NCBI GenBank assembly: GCA_019752015.1
Contig: JAIEMQ010000035.1
Coordinates: 1-64,000 of the forward strand
Direction: 5' to 3'
DNA length: 64,000 nt
DNA from: Cyanobacteriota bacterium
GTDB taxonomy: Bacteria > Acidobacteriota > Vicinamibacteria > Vicinamibacterales > UBA2999
Shown here piece by piece: positions 52,799-61,276 of the stretch (the first letter of the stretch is position 1; each line of letters opens with the position of its first letter). Under the pieces are notes generated by a model that had not been told where the DNA came from, searched no databases, and saw nothing but the letters and a program-made list of their open reading frames with translations. The position numbers and the translations under genes are program-made.

Positions 52799-53842
52799 AT
52801 GAAGATCGGACCCATCCAACTCGAATCGCCGTTCGTTGTTTCGCCGATGGCGGGCATGACCGACACGGCGTTTCGCCGCCTGGTGAAGCGACAGGGCGGG
52901 TGCGGGCTCGTTGTGTCCGAAATGGTCAGCAGCGAAGGACTGATTCGCGGCATCGATCGCACGCTCGAGTACGCCGAGTACACCGAGGAAGAGCGTCCCG
53001 TCTCGATTCAGATTTTCGGCGGCGAGCCGGCGAAGATGGCCGAAGCCGCGCGCGTCGTCGAACAGATGGGCGCGAACATTGTCGACGTCAACATGGGCTG
53101 CCCGGTGCCGAAGATCGCGAAGCACAACGCCGGCTGCAGCCTGATGCGCGAGCCCGCGCACGCCGCGGAGATCATCGCGGCCATGTCGAAGGCCGTGAAG
53201 ATTCCCGTCACCGTCAAGATGCGCAAAGGCTGGGACGACGGCGAGATCAACGCGGGCGATCTGGCGAAGCGCGTCGAGGATGCGGGCGCAAAAGCGATCG
53301 CGATCCACGGCCGCACCGCGAAGCAGAGCTACACCGGTTGTGCCGACTGGCATTTCGTCACCGAAGTCGCCAAGACGGTATCGATTCCGGTGTTCGGATC
53401 CGGCGACTGCATCGAGCCTGAAGACATCATCTCGAGAATGAAGTCGGGCGTGAGCGGCGTGTACGTGGGCCGCGGTGTGCTGCGCAACCCGTGGATCCTC
53501 GCGCAGGCGCGCGATCTCATGGAAGGCAAGCCCGCTCGATCGATCACGGACGAAGAGCGCGGCCAGTTCCTCCTCGATTACATGAATCTGTTGCTGTCTG
53601 AGATCGATGGCGAAGCTGAGGGCTTCAGGCATGCCCCAAGCCCCAAGCCCCAAGCCCGCGAGGCCGTAGGCCGAGAACGCTGGGTGATCAACAAGATCCG
53701 CGCGCTCTGTTCCTGGTATACGAAGGGCTTCGAAGGCGGAGCCCAGTTCCGGATTGGCGTGAACTCGGCCAAATCGATCGCCGAGCTCGAGGATTTGATC
53801 GAGAAGTTCTTCGTTCTCAATAAGATAGTGGCAAGCGCTTGA
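52799..53842 (+). CDS. tRNA-dihydrouridine synthase (DusB-like)
   Basis: A 347-residue FMN enzyme that reduces uridine in tRNA D-loops. SPMAGMTDTAFR starts the TIM barrel, VDVNMGCPVPKIAKHNAG holds the catalytic Cys near residue 101, and GVYVGRGVLRNPWI is the phosphate-binding block. A heptamer-encoded stretch (PSPKPQAREA, near 53633-53665) is inserted in the C-terminal helical region. It starts with ATG after the repeat and ends just upstream of a toxin-antitoxin pair. Confidence 0.85.
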   Translation: MKIGPIQLESPFVVSPMAGMTDTAFRRLVKRQGGCGLVVSEMVSSEGLIRGIDRTLEYAEYTEEERPVSIQIFGGEPAKMAEAARVVEQMGANIVDVNMGCPVPKIAKHNAGCSLMREPAHAAEIIAAMSKAVKIPVTVKMRKGWDDGEINAGDLAKRVEDAGAKAIAIHGRTAKQSYTGCADWHFVTEVAKTVSIPVFGSGDCIEPEDIISRMKSGVSGVYVGRGVLRNPWILAQARDLMEGKPARSITDEERGQFLLDYMNLLLSEIDGEAEGFRHAPSPKPQAREAVGRERWVINKIRALCSWYTKGFEGGAQFRIGVNSAKSIAELEDLIEKFFVLNKIVASA

Positions 53843-53881
53843 GTGCTTGCATGCTTCGCATGCACAGCCTACAATAGGTGC

Positions 53882-54124
53882 ATGCAATACACGATTCGGG
53901 GCATTCCACCAGAGGTGGACCAGGCGCTGCGAAAGCGGGCCCGATCGACCGGCAAGAGTCTGAACGAAACGGCGCTTGAAGCGCTGGCCGATGGTGCCGG
54001 CGTCGCCGGCACGTCGCGCAAGCGTCGCGACCTGAGCGACATCGTCGGAACATGGGTGCCCGACCCGGAGTTCGAAGAAGCCCTGGCTGACCAGCGGCGG
54101 ATTGATGAGGATCTCTGGCGCTGA
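53882..54124 (+). CDS. FitA-like/ribbon-helix-helix antitoxin
   Basis: An 80-residue protein that starts MQYTIRGIPPEVDQALRKRARSTGKSLNETALEALAD, a ribbon-helix-helix N-terminus with its DNA-binding strand. The C-terminal charged tail would bind the toxin. It ends with TGA (54122-54124) overlapping the downstream PIN-toxin start, giving translational coupling. Confidence 0.8.
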   Translation: MQYTIRGIPPEVDQALRKRARSTGKSLNETALEALADGAGVAGTSRKRRDLSDIVGTWVPDPEFEEALADQRRIDEDLWR

Positions 54125-54504
54125 GGATCGCTCTCGATACCAATCGGTACACTGACCTCTGTCGCGACGTTGCCGAAACCGCGCAACTGGTTGAAAAGGC
54201 GGAGGCGGTCGTGTTGCCGTTTGTTGTTGTGGCCGAGATGCGCGCAGGCTTTTCGCATGGCACCCGACAGGGCCAGAACGAGTTGACGTTGCAGCGCTTC
54301 CTGTCCAAGGCCGGCGTCAGCGTTCTCTTTCCGGATGAGCAGACGACGCATCATTACGCGGCTGTCTACAGGCAATTGCGAAAGCAGGGCACACCCCTGC
54401 CAACAAACGACATGTGGATTGCCGCACTTGTCTTGCAGCACAATCTCGTCCTGCACTCCCGCGATGCTCACTTCGATCACCTGCCACAGCTGGTGCGCGT
54501 GTGA
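54121..54504 (+). CDS. PIN-domain (VapC-like) toxin, CTG start
   Basis: A 127-residue PIN nuclease. Reading from CTG at 54121 gives L(M)[14 protein letters not shown], which supplies the first catalytic Asp missing from the shorter ORF beginning at 54211. [10 protein letters not shown] has the second acidic residue, and [25 protein letters not shown] the last cluster. CTG overlaps the antitoxin stop as CTGA, equivalent to the ATGA of other pairs. The toxin likely cleaves RNA, and the antitoxin blocks it. The stop overlaps the neuB-like start (TGATG). Confidence 0.8.
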   Translation: MRIALDTNRYTDLCRDVAETAQLVEKAEAVVLPFVVVAEMRAGFSHGTRQGQNELTLQRFLSKAGVSVLFPDEQTTHHYAAVYRQLRKQGTPLPTNDMWIAALVLQHNLVLHSRDAHFDHLPQLVRV

Positions 54505-55550
54505 TGACGAGCGCTCCTGAGATCACCATCGCCGGCCGCAAGATCGGCCCCGCCCATCCTCCGCTCGTCATCGCGGAAATCGGCATCAACCACGAGGGCA
54601 GCCTCGCCGTCGCGAAGGAAATGGTCGACGCCGCGTCGCGCGCCGGCGTCGAAGTCGTCAAGCACCAGACCCACATCGTCGAAGACGAGATGAGCGGCGC
54701 GGCAAAGAAAGTCGTGCCGGGCAACGCCAGCGTGTCGATCTACGAGATCATGGAGCGCTGCGCGCTCTCGGAACAGGACGAGCGCGAGTTGCAGCGCTAC
54801 GTCGACTCGCGCGGCATGATCTTCATCAGCACGCCGTTCTCGCGCGCGGCCGCCGATCGCCTGCGCTCGATGAACGTGCCGGCGTACAAAATCGGCTCCG
54901 GCGAGTGCAACAACTATCCGCTGTTGAAACACATCGCGGAGCTCGGCAAACCGATCATCCTCAGCACCGGCATGAACACGATCGAGAGCGTGCGCAAGGC
55001 GGTCGACATTTTCGAGAAGGCGCGCGTGCCGTACGCGCTGATGCACACCACGAATCTCTATCCGACACCGCCGCATCTCGTTCGCCTTGGCGCGATGGTG
55101 GAGCTGGGCAAGGCATTTCCGAACGCGGTGATCGGCCTGTCCGATCACACCACCGACAACATCGCGTGCCTGGGCGCGGTGGCGCTCGGCGCGTCGATCC
55201 TCGAGCGCCATTTCACCGACGACATGTTCCGCCCCGGCCCCGACATCGTCTGCTCGATGGACGAGAAGGTGTGCCGCGAGCTGATCGCGGCCAGCGCGAA
55301 GCTGCACCAGGAGCTCGGTGGAACGAAAGGTCCCGCGAAAGAAGAGCAGGTGACGATGGACTTCGCGTTTGCGACGGTGGTCACCATTGCGCCGATCAAG
55401 GCCGGTGAGGCGCTGACGAAACAGAATCTCTGGGTGAAGCGCCCCGGCACCGGACCGATTCCGGCAGAACGGTATGAATCGCTCCTCGGCCGGAAAGCGC
55501 TGCGCGACCTGCCGCCCGACACGCACGTGAGCGAACAGGATCTGGTCTAG
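54504..55550 (+). CDS. NeuB-type N-acylneuraminate/nonulosonate synthase
   Basis: A 348-residue NeuB/SAF protein. The barrel has [34 protein letters not shown] and [20 protein letters not shown], and the C-terminal antifreeze-like SAF domain is visible near [20 protein letters not shown]. It condenses phosphoenolpyruvate with a hexosamine to make a nine-carbon sugar for surface polymers. It could be sialic acid, legionaminic acid or pseudaminic acid; no partner genes clarify this. It starts at an overlap with the PIN toxin, so its expression may be linked to the TA pair. Confidence 0.9.
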   Translation: MTSAPEITIAGRKIGPAHPPLVIAEIGINHEGSLAVAKEMVDAASRAGVEVVKHQTHIVEDEMSGAAKKVVPGNASVSIYEIMERCALSEQDERELQRYVDSRGMIFISTPFSRAAADRLRSMNVPAYKIGSGECNNYPLLKHIAELGKPIILSTGMNTIESVRKAVDIFEKARVPYALMHTTNLYPTPPHLVRLGAMVELGKAFPNAVIGLSDHTTDNIACLGAVALGASILERHFTDDMFRPGPDIVCSMDEKVCRELIAASAKLHQELGGTKGPAKEEQVTMDFAFATVVTIAPIKAGEALTKQNLWVKRPGTGPIPAERYESLLGRKALRDLPPDTHVSEQDLV

Positions 55551-55588
55551 GCATCAAGTCATCACCAATGTTGACATCAAGGCATCAC
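55551..55588. promoter_or_regulatory. Direct repeats before TA pair 2, possible operator
   Basis: GCATCAAGTCATCAC (55551-55565) and ACATCAAGGCATCAC (55574-55588) differ at two positions with a 23-bp period. They lie in the short gap between neuB and the antitoxin, where an autoregulatory operator is expected. Confidence 0.5.
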
Positions 55589-55605
55589 ACTGTTACGCTC
55601 GGGTG

Positions 55606-55839
55606 ATGCGCACGACGCTCACCCTCGATCCGGATGTCGCGGCTCGCATCAATAAAGAGGCGGCAAAAGGCGATCGCACGTTCAAGGAAATCGTGAACGA
55701 CGCACTGCGCCGTGGCCTCGCTTCCCCGGCCAGACCGAAGAAACGATTCGTCCAGCGCACATACGCCGGTGGCGGGTTTCCGCCGTGGGAAGAGATCAAG
55801 CGGATGCTCCAGGACGAAGATCTCGAGCGTTACAAGTGA
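55606..55839 (+). CDS. VapB-like antitoxin
   Basis: A 77-residue protein, MRTTLTLDPDVAARINKEAAKGDRTFKEIVNDALRRGL, a ribbon-helix-helix protein. The tail with WEEIKRMLQDEDLERYK could cap the toxin. A GTG at 55603 directly upstream is an alternative start. It overlaps the following toxin gene by 4 bp. Confidence 0.8.
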   Translation: MRTTLTLDPDVAARINKEAAKGDRTFKEIVNDALRRGLASPARPKKRFVQRTYAGGGFPPWEEIKRMLQDEDLERYK

Positions 55840-56270
55840 AGCTCCTGGACATCAACCTCTTGCTCTACGCCACGGATCGGGAAGATGTCCGCCATCCGAC
55901 CGTAGCGCCATGGTTCGACGATGTCATGAATAGCGGCGAGCGCGTGGCGATGCCGTGGCACACCCTGCTCGGGTTCGTCCGTGTTTCCACGCAGCCCAGA
56001 GCGGGGCGAGACAGCAGGCTGACGATGAAAGACGCGCTGGAGTTCGTCAGCGATTGGCTCGAGTGGGACTCCGTGTGGATTCCAGAGCCCACAGCCAGCC
56101 ATTTTCATGTTGTTTCAGAACTCCTGCGTTCGGCGCCGCGTGCCAGCCTCGTGTCGGATGCGCACCTCGCGGCTCTCGCGATCGAAAACGGCTTGGTTCT
56201 ATGCTCGACCGATTTGGACTTCCGGCTGTTCAAGAATCTGCGCCTGCTGAATCCGCTCGACGCGGATTAA
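55836..56270 (+). CDS. VapC-like PIN toxin
   Basis: A 144-residue PIN-domain nuclease. KLLDINLLLYATDRE carries the first Asp, and the VSDAHLAALAIENGLVLCSTDLDF segment holds the third and fourth acidic residues. GTG start at 55836 overlaps the antitoxin stop (GTGA); the longer frame starting at 55785 runs into the antitoxin. Its 3' end joins a truncated host gene on the opposite strand. Confidence 0.8.
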   Translation: MKLLDINLLLYATDREDVRHPTVAPWFDDVMNSGERVAMPWHTLLGFVRVSTQPRAGRDSRLTMKDALEFVSDWLEWDSVWIPEPTASHFHVVSELLRSAPRASLVSDAHLAALAIENGLVLCSTDLDFRLFKNLRLLNPLDAD

Positions 56271-56444
56271 TCCAGCTGTAACGGTGCCCTTCACCTTCCG
56301 GCCGTCGAGCGTCTGCACCTCGACCTTCGTTCCCAGCGGAATCGCCTCCGCCACCTTGCGCCAGGTCTGCGCCTCTTGAGCGAATGCATTTCCCGCCATG
56401 AGAGTAATCCACGAAACGATCAACGCGATGGCCGTGCTCTTCAT
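56271..56444 (-). pseudogene. Fragment of an exported protein, truncated
   Basis: The frame from 56444 starts with a signal peptide (MKSTAIALIVSWITLMAGNAFA) and continues EAQTWRKVAEAIPLGTKVEVQTLDGRKVKGTV, then runs into the toxin 3' end on the other strand. The remembered longer homologues in related organisms continue with a beta-strand-rich part, so this looks like the first half only. Its start overlaps the previous fragment's stop. Confidence 0.55.
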
Positions 56445-56608
56445 AACAAGATCCGGCCCGGGTTGCTCCACCCGTACTCGTATTCGGTCTTGACATTACG
56501 GGTCCAGTAATACGAGATCGAGCCCGCATACCGGCCTTCCGCATACCAGTCGTCGTAATTCGGCGCTTTTCCTTCGTCCGGCCGGTTCGAAATCATCCCG
56601 GCGCTCAC
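56441..56608 (-). pseudogene. Fragment of an outer-membrane beta-barrel-like protein
   Basis: The minus-strand frame from 56596 (or GTG 56608) encodes MISNRPDEGKAPNYDDWYAEG, then YAGSISYYWTRNVKTEYEYG and stops at 56441. The alternating aromatic pattern resembles barrel strands. It is much shorter than any barrel protein and starts at the end of the FitB-like toxin gene. Likely the remnant of a gene disrupted by toxin-antitoxin insertion. Confidence 0.45.
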
Positions 56609-57021
56609 GCCGACGGATCGATCAGCTTCAGTCCCTCGATGCCTTCGAAATCCCGGGTATTCAGCGTGGCGAGCGCGAAGCCGGTCGTGATCGCAATGGC
56701 CGCGAACTGCGCGTCAAGCGCTTCGATCGGACGGCCCGCGCGCCGCCGCGCCGCCACGATGCGGGCGAACTGTTCGGCCGCCAGCGCATCGAACGGCGCG
56801 CATTGTTGTCCAAACAGGTGGAGGGCGCGATCGATCGCGAGGCGCAGCTCCGACTTTTTTCGGCCATCGGCCATCAACTCGATTCCCAAGCGGAGTTCGG
56901 CGATGGCGATCACCGAAATCCAGAGCGCTGCCGGGTCGTAGCCGTTGATCCAGGTCTGTACTTTTGGGTTCGGCCGGGCCTTGACGATGTCCGAAACGAC
57001 GTTGGTGTCGAGGAGAATCAT
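56605..57021 (-). CDS. FitB-like PIN toxin
   Basis: A 138-residue PIN nuclease. MILLDTNVVSDIVKARPNPKV holds the first Asp, AIAELRLGIELMADGRKK the conserved Glu, and PIEALDAQFAAIAITTGFALATLNTRDFEG the last acidic cluster. It pairs with the FitA-like antitoxin whose stop overlaps its start by 4 bp. Close paralogue of the toxin at 60221-60637. Confidence 0.85.
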   Translation of the reverse strand: MILLDTNVVSDIVKARPNPKVQTWINGYDPAALWISVIAIAELRLGIELMADGRKKSELRLAIDRALHLFGQQCAPFDALAAEQFARIVAARRRAGRPIEALDAQFAAIAITTGFALATLNTRDFEGIEGLKLIDPSA

Positions 57022-57293
57022 TTGTCCTCGTCGTCGGCGTCGACGTGGAACACCTGTGGATTAAATGGGTAGCTCGACCTGGGCGGGATCTCGAGCTCGC
57101 CCACGACGCCGTGTTCTTCGAAGATGCGGCGCAAGCGCGTTCCGAGGCCCTCCCTGGACGTAGGGACGCGACGCAACTGGGCGCTCAGGATGACCCGGGC
57201 TTCCTCCTCCATGGATCGCCCATTCGCCGCCGCCCGTTTCCTTAGCGCTGCTTTTACAAAATCGTCGAGGTTTCTGATGAGCAACGTAGCCAT
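57018..57293 (-). CDS. FitA-like antitoxin
   Basis: A 91-residue ribbon-helix-helix protein, MATLLIRNLDDFVKAALRKRAAANGRSMEEEAR, with the FitA pattern. The C-terminal charged tail would cover the FitB active site. The GATATC operator begins 3 bp upstream of its start codon, so its own binding would block the ribosome-binding region or the promoter. A close paralogue lies at 60634-60900, and a damaged relative at 63180-63401. Confidence 0.85.
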   Translation of the reverse strand: MATLLIRNLDDFVKAALRKRAAANGRSMEEEARVILSAQLRRVPTSREGLGTRLRRIFEEHGVVGELEIPPRSSYPFNPQVFHVDADDEDK

Positions 57294-57295
57294 GC

Positions 57296-57319
57296 GATAT
57301 CAATGATATCACTGATATC
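57296..57319 (-). promoter_or_regulatory. GATATC operator of fitA paralogue 1
   Basis: Three GATATC copies at 57296, 57305 and 57314, exactly 9 bp apart, start 3 bp from the antitoxin start codon. The same motif, period and distance recur in front of two other FitA-type genes, supporting an operator. Confidence 0.75.
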
Positions 57320-57325
57320 TCTTGC

Positions 57326-57420
57326 CCGGGAAACCGGGAACCGGGAACCGGGAAGGAACCGGGGACCCGTTGGAACCAACCCTTGGAACCTTTGGAACCC
57401 CTGGAACCCTTGGAACCGCT
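57326..57420. repeat. GGGAACC heptamer and TTGGAACC-type tandem repeats before the kinase
   Basis: Units of GGGAACC (7 nt) at about 57326-57360 are followed by TTGGAACC(C/T)N-like units of about 9 nt up to 57418. They fill the gap between the divergent fitA and kinase genes. Confidence 0.85.
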
Positions 57421-57440
57421 AGAATCTTTTCGCTCCAGCA

Positions 57441-60161
57441 ATGGCTTCACCCGAACCGACACAAATCGGTCGCTATGAAGTTGTGTCCCGCCTCGGCCAG
57501 GGCGGCATGGGATCCCTCTATCTCGCCAAGGATCCGAAGATTGGCCGCCTCGTGGCGATCAAGCTCGTGCGCCAGGAGTTCGATTCGCCCGACGCGCGCC
57601 AGCGGTTCGCGCGCGAAGCGCAGTCGGCCGGCACGCTCCGCCATCCGAACATCGTCACCATCTTCGACGTCGACGAGCACGACGGGCTGCCGTTCATCGC
57701 GATGGAATACATCGACGGTGAGACGCTCGCCGAGATCGTCAAGCGCAAGGCGCTGCTGCCGATCCCGAAGCGCATTCAGTGGGTCGAGGATCTCTGTTCG
57801 GGCCTGGCTTACGCGCATCGCCAGGGCGTGATTCACCGCGACATCAAGCCGGCCAACTTGATGATCGATACCGAAGGCGCGCTCAAGATTCTCGACTTCG
57901 GCCTGGCGCGGCGCGACGCGTCGAAGTTCACGCAGTCGCACGTCATCATCGGCACGCCGAACTACATGTCGCCCGAGCAGATCCGCGGGCAGAACATCGA
58001 CACCCGAAGCGACATCTTCGCCGTCGGCGCGCTGCTCTACGAAGTCCTCACCTACAAGGAGGCCTTCCCTGGCGCCGTGCACCAGACGATGCACAAGATC
58101 CTGCACGAGGAGCCGGAGCCGCTCGACACGTATCTCCCCGGCGTCGATCCGCAGCTCCCGAAGATCCTCGCCCGTTCGATTGTCAAGGATCGCGACGGCC
58201 GGTATCCCGATCTGTCGATGATGAAGAACGAGCTGGCCGAGACGCGCACGCGCATCGAGGCCGCGGCGCTGTCCGGCGCGGCCGACGCGGCCACGATGCC
58301 GATGGGCAAGGACGCGCGCTTCAACATCCCGACCCAGACGCAGCGCATGTCGCAGGGCGGAGCAACGGCGCCTGCTTCGTCGCAGGGGCAGGGATCGCGC
58401 ACCGGCTCGTCGCGCGCATCGAAGCGCTACCAGACCAATCGCCAGTCGCTGCAGCGCCGCCGCTCGGAGCAGATCACCGCGCTGCTCGACGACGCCAGGC
58501 GCATGTTCGAGGCGGGTGATCTCGACAAGGCCCGCGACAAGTGCGATGAAGCGCTGATGTTCGACCCGGATCATCCGGGCGGGCTTCAGTTGATGGACGA
58601 CATTGCCATCGAGATCGATCGCCAGGCGCTGGCGAAGATCATCGGCGAGGCGCGAGCGGAGCTGCAGAAGGGCCAGCTCGATCGCGCCGAAGCGCTCGTC
58701 GCGGATGCGCGGCAACTGTCGCCAGAATCGGCGGACGTTCAGCAGTTGCAGGAGGCGATCGACACCACCCGCCGCGAGATCGAGCGCACGCGTCAGATCC
58801 AGGAGACCATGCGCCGCGCCCGGGCGCGCTTCTCCGAGGGCGGATTCGAAGCGGCGATCCGCGCCGCCGGCGAAGTGCTCGCGATCGATCCGGAAAACGC
58901 GCAGGCGAAAGATCTCCAGCAGCGCGCGCACGACGCGATCGAGCAGCACAAGACGCGCGGCGAGCGCGATGCCGCCGCGCAGGCCGCCGTCGCCGTCGCG
59001 AGAAAGAAGTTCGAGAGCGGCGACAAGGACGGTGCGATCAAGGAGCTGCAGTCCTTCCAGGGCAAGCACGATCTGGTGACGGCGTTTCTCGCCACGCTCA
59101 AGGGCGAGTCCTTCGACTCGGGAGACTCGGCGCAAGGCGCCGAGTCCCCTCGCTCAGGATCCGGCGGCGAGACGGCGCACATTCTACGTGGCGCGCGGGG
59201 GGAAGCGCCGAACCTCCCGGCGCGCCGGAATTTCCTGGTCGTCGCCGCCATCTTCATCGTCGCCGTCGTCGCCGCCGCGATCGGTTATCTGCAGACGATC
59301 AGGAACTCGCCTTCGCCGTCCAGCAATCAATCGACGGCTTCGGCGCAGCAGGCTCTTGCGCCTGGTAATTCAACAGCTGCTGCACCGATCGCCGCGCCGC
59401 CGCCGCTGGCGCCGGTGACCGCGCCGGTCACCACGGAGAACACGCAGGACTCGAGAGACGTCCTTGCAGTCTACGCGCTCCTCAACAAGAACGACATTCC
59501 GGGCGCGCAGAAGATCTACGCCGCGATTCGCCGGAGGAATCCCAAGTACGAGGGACTTTCCGACCTCAACACCGCAATCGACGCGCGCGCGTCGGACATC
59601 AGGAAACAGGAAGACGCGGTCAAGGCCACTGAAGACGCCAACGCGCGCAACGCGATGTTGCTCGAGGAAGAGAAGAAGCGCACGGCTGCGGCGCAGCAGG
59701 AAGCGGAAGACGCCAAGGCTAAGGCAGCGCCGATCATGTCGGTGGCGCCGGGCGGCGCGTTCATCGCGCCGAGCGCGCCGCCGACGCCGTTACTGAGAGG
59801 TCAAGTCGAGCGCCCCGAGATCGAGAAGGCGATTCAGCAATGGGCGGACGCGTTCGCGAAGCTCGATGTGAACGCGCTCAGCCAGATCCGCACGCTCAGT
59901 GAGACCGAAATGAATCGCTGGCGGAACACGTTCAAGGGCATGGCGACGTTCAAGATGAACGTGAGCGTGATGGGCGATCCGCTGGTGATCGACAACGACG
60001 CGATCGTGGACGTTCAGGAGACGGCGCAGTACACGCGCGGCAAGGGGCAGCCGCTCCTCTCGATGAACACGACGAACATCAAGTATCGCCTCCGGAAGAT
60101 CGGCGGCCAGTGGCGCGTGATCCGTCCGGACCAGCCGATGCCGAAAGAAAGTTCGCAATAA
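57441..60161 (+). CDS. Large transmembrane Ser/Thr protein kinase with tetratricopeptide-like and NTF2-like regions
   Basis: A 906-residue protein. The N-terminal kinase domain (about 9-265) has LGQGGMGSLYLAKD, the ATP Lys in VAIKLVR, HRDIKPANLMID at about 131 and DFGLARRD at about 152, with APE-like SPEQIRG. A helical repeat region of TPR type follows at about 340-540. A single transmembrane segment is near 594-615 (FLVVAAIFIVAVVAAAIGY), and a C-terminal domain near 800-905 resembles an NTF2-like fold. An in-frame palindromic segment (59110-59165) makes ESFDSGDSAQGAESPRSGSG. The sensory part would be outside, or the reverse. Targets are not shown. Confidence 0.85.
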   Translation: MASPEPTQIGRYEVVSRLGQGGMGSLYLAKDPKIGRLVAIKLVRQEFDSPDARQRFAREAQSAGTLRHPNIVTIFDVDEHDGLPFIAMEYIDGETLAEIVKRKALLPIPKRIQWVEDLCSGLAYAHRQGVIHRDIKPANLMIDTEGALKILDFGLARRDASKFTQSHVIIGTPNYMSPEQIRGQNIDTRSDIFAVGALLYEVLTYKEAFPGAVHQTMHKILHEEPEPLDTYLPGVDPQLPKILARSIVKDRDGRYPDLSMMKNELAETRTRIEAAALSGAADAATMPMGKDARFNIPTQTQRMSQGGATAPASSQGQGSRTGSSRASKRYQTNRQSLQRRRSEQITALLDDARRMFEAGDLDKARDKCDEALMFDPDHPGGLQLMDDIAIEIDRQALAKIIGEARAELQKGQLDRAEALVADARQLSPESADVQQLQEAIDTTRREIERTRQIQETMRRARARFSEGGFEAAIRAAGEVLAIDPENAQAKDLQQRAHDAIEQHKTRGERDAAAQAAVAVARKKFESGDKDGAIKELQSFQGKHDLVTAFLATLKGESFDSGDSAQGAESPRSGSGGETAHILRGARGEAPNLPARRNFLVVAAIFIVAVVAAAIGYLQTIRNSPSPSSNQSTASAQQALAPGNSTAAAPIAAPPPLAPVTAPVTTENTQDSRDVLAVYALLNKNDIPGAQKIYAAIRRRNPKYEGLSDLNTAIDARASDIRKQEDAVKATEDANARNAMLLEEEKKRTAAAQQEAEDAKAKAAPIMSVAPGGAFIAPSAPPTPLLRGQVERPEIEKAIQQWADAFAKLDVNALSQIRTLSETEMNRWRNTFKGMATFKMNVSVMGDPLVIDNDAIVDVQETAQYTRGKGQPLLSMNTTNIKYRLRKIGGQWRVIRPDQPMPKESSQ

Positions 60162-60220
60162 CTCAGATTATTCTTACGCCGGCTCCGGCGGCGTGGCTTC
60201 GCCATTCTTCGGTCACGTGA

Positions 60221-60637
60221 TCACGTCGAAGGATCGAGCAGCTTCAGTCCGTCGATCCCGTCGAAGTCTTTCACATTCAGGGTTGCGACCATGAAGCCGC
60301 GGCAGAGCGCTGTCGCGGCGATCAGCGCGTCGAACTCGTTGATGGGTCTGCCCGCCCCACTCCTCGCCCTGATGACCTTCGCGTAATCATCAGCGGCCAG
60401 GCCTTCGAACGCGACCGGGTATCGCCCGAAGCGATCGAGCAATTCCGCGACGAGCGTCATCAATTCCGCTTTGCGTTTGCCGTCCGGCAGCATCGCAAGC
60501 CCGGTTTTCAGTTCGGCGACGGTCAGCGCTGACGTGTAGTAATCACGCCATTCATTGGCATCGAGCCACGCCACCACGTTCGGATTCGGCGACGGTTTCG
60601 ACAACTCCGAGATGACGTTGGTGTCGAGGAGGATCAT
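60221..60637 (-). CDS. FitB-like PIN toxin, paralogue 2
   Basis: A 138-residue PIN nuclease with MILLDTNVISELSKPSPNP, ALTVAELKTGLAMLPDGKRKAEL and INEFDALIAATALCRGFMVATLNVKDFDGIDGLKL. The acidic catalytic residues are retained. It resembles the toxin at 56605-57021 throughout. It overlaps the antitoxin by 4 bp and ends shortly after the kinase gene. Confidence 0.85.
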   Translation of the reverse strand: MILLDTNVISELSKPSPNPNVVAWLDANEWRDYYTSALTVAELKTGLAMLPDGKRKAELMTLVAELLDRFGRYPVAFEGLAADDYAKVIRARSGAGRPINEFDALIAATALCRGFMVATLNVKDFDGIDGLKLLDPST

Positions 60638-60900
60638 GACGACGGCTCGTCATCGGCGAAAGGATTTCTGATCCTGGCGGGCCGGCGCGGCGGAACGAGC
60701 AGCTCGCCGCCGCCGATCTCGGCGAACCGCCGCGACAACCACGTTCCCAGTCCTTCGCCCGGCCTGCGCGAATCGCGGAACACCTCGGCGTCGAGGATGC
60801 GTCTGGCCTCTTCCTCCATCGACCGGCCGTTAGCGGCCGCCCTTTTTCTCAGAGCTGCCTTCACGGCATCGTCCAGGTTCCTTATCAATAAGGTGGCCAT
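60634..60900 (-). CDS. FitA-like antitoxin, paralogue 2
   Basis: An 88-residue ribbon-helix-helix antitoxin, MATLLIRNLDDAVKAALRKRAAANGRSMEEEARRIL, nearly identical to the first paralogue in the DNA-binding half but with a different toxin-binding tail. A GATATC operator begins 3 bp upstream of its start codon. Confidence 0.85.
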   Translation of the reverse strand: MATLLIRNLDDAVKAALRKRAAANGRSMEEEARRILDAEVFRDSRRPGEGLGTWLSRRFAEIGGGELLVPPRRPARIRNPFADDEPSS

Positions 60901-60902
60901 GT

Positions 60903-60917
60903 GATATCAAAGATATC
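60903..60917 (-). promoter_or_regulatory. GATATC operator of fitA paralogue 2
   Basis: GATATC at 60903 and 60912, 9 bp apart, directly 3 bp from the start codon. A further ATCAAT-like partial copy follows at 60918. Confidence 0.75.
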
Positions 60918-61006
60918 ATCAATAGGGGTGTTGACGGGGTGTGGACGGGAGACGATTGAGACGGTGAGACGACTATGATACGATCGGGTCCGTGGCAGCA
61001 GGAGCA

Positions 61007-61276
61007 ATGGTCACCGTGGAAGAGGCGGGGCGCGCCCTTGGCGTCTCGCGTTCGACGGTCTGGCGGCTGATTCAGCGAGGCGGCCTGCCGAGCGTTCGCC
61101 GCGGGGGACGGCGCCTCGTCCCGGCGAGCGCCCTGCACACGCGCGCGCGCCGGCGCCGGACCGGAGGAATACCTTCGTTCTCTCACGACCATCCGCTGTT
61201 CCGTCTCGCCGGCGCGGGCCGCGGCGGCGGCGGTGCCCCCGGCGCCCGCGACAAGCACGCCATTCTCGATCGGTGA
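61007..61276 (+). CDS. Excisionase/HTH-type DNA-binding antitoxin
   Basis: An 89-residue protein beginning MVTVEEAGRALGVSRSTVWRLIQRGGLPSVRRGGRRLVPASAL, a MerR/excisionase-type winged helix-turn-helix. An RRRR tail follows and may contact the toxin. GTG 60992 is an alternative start. It overlaps the next PIN toxin by 4 bp (GTGA), typical of an antitoxin-toxin pair, and differs from the FitA-type pairs in this area. Confidence 0.7.
   Translation: MVTVEEAGRALGVSRSTVWRLIQRGGLPSVRRGGRRLVPASALHTRARRRRTGGIPSFSHDHPLFRLAGAGRGGGGAPGARDKHAILDR

Noticed and set aside
57043-57058. A third parS-like site (GTCGACGTGGAACACC)
   Set aside because: Only one half fits the palindrome, and it is inside the FitA-like coding region far from the origin.
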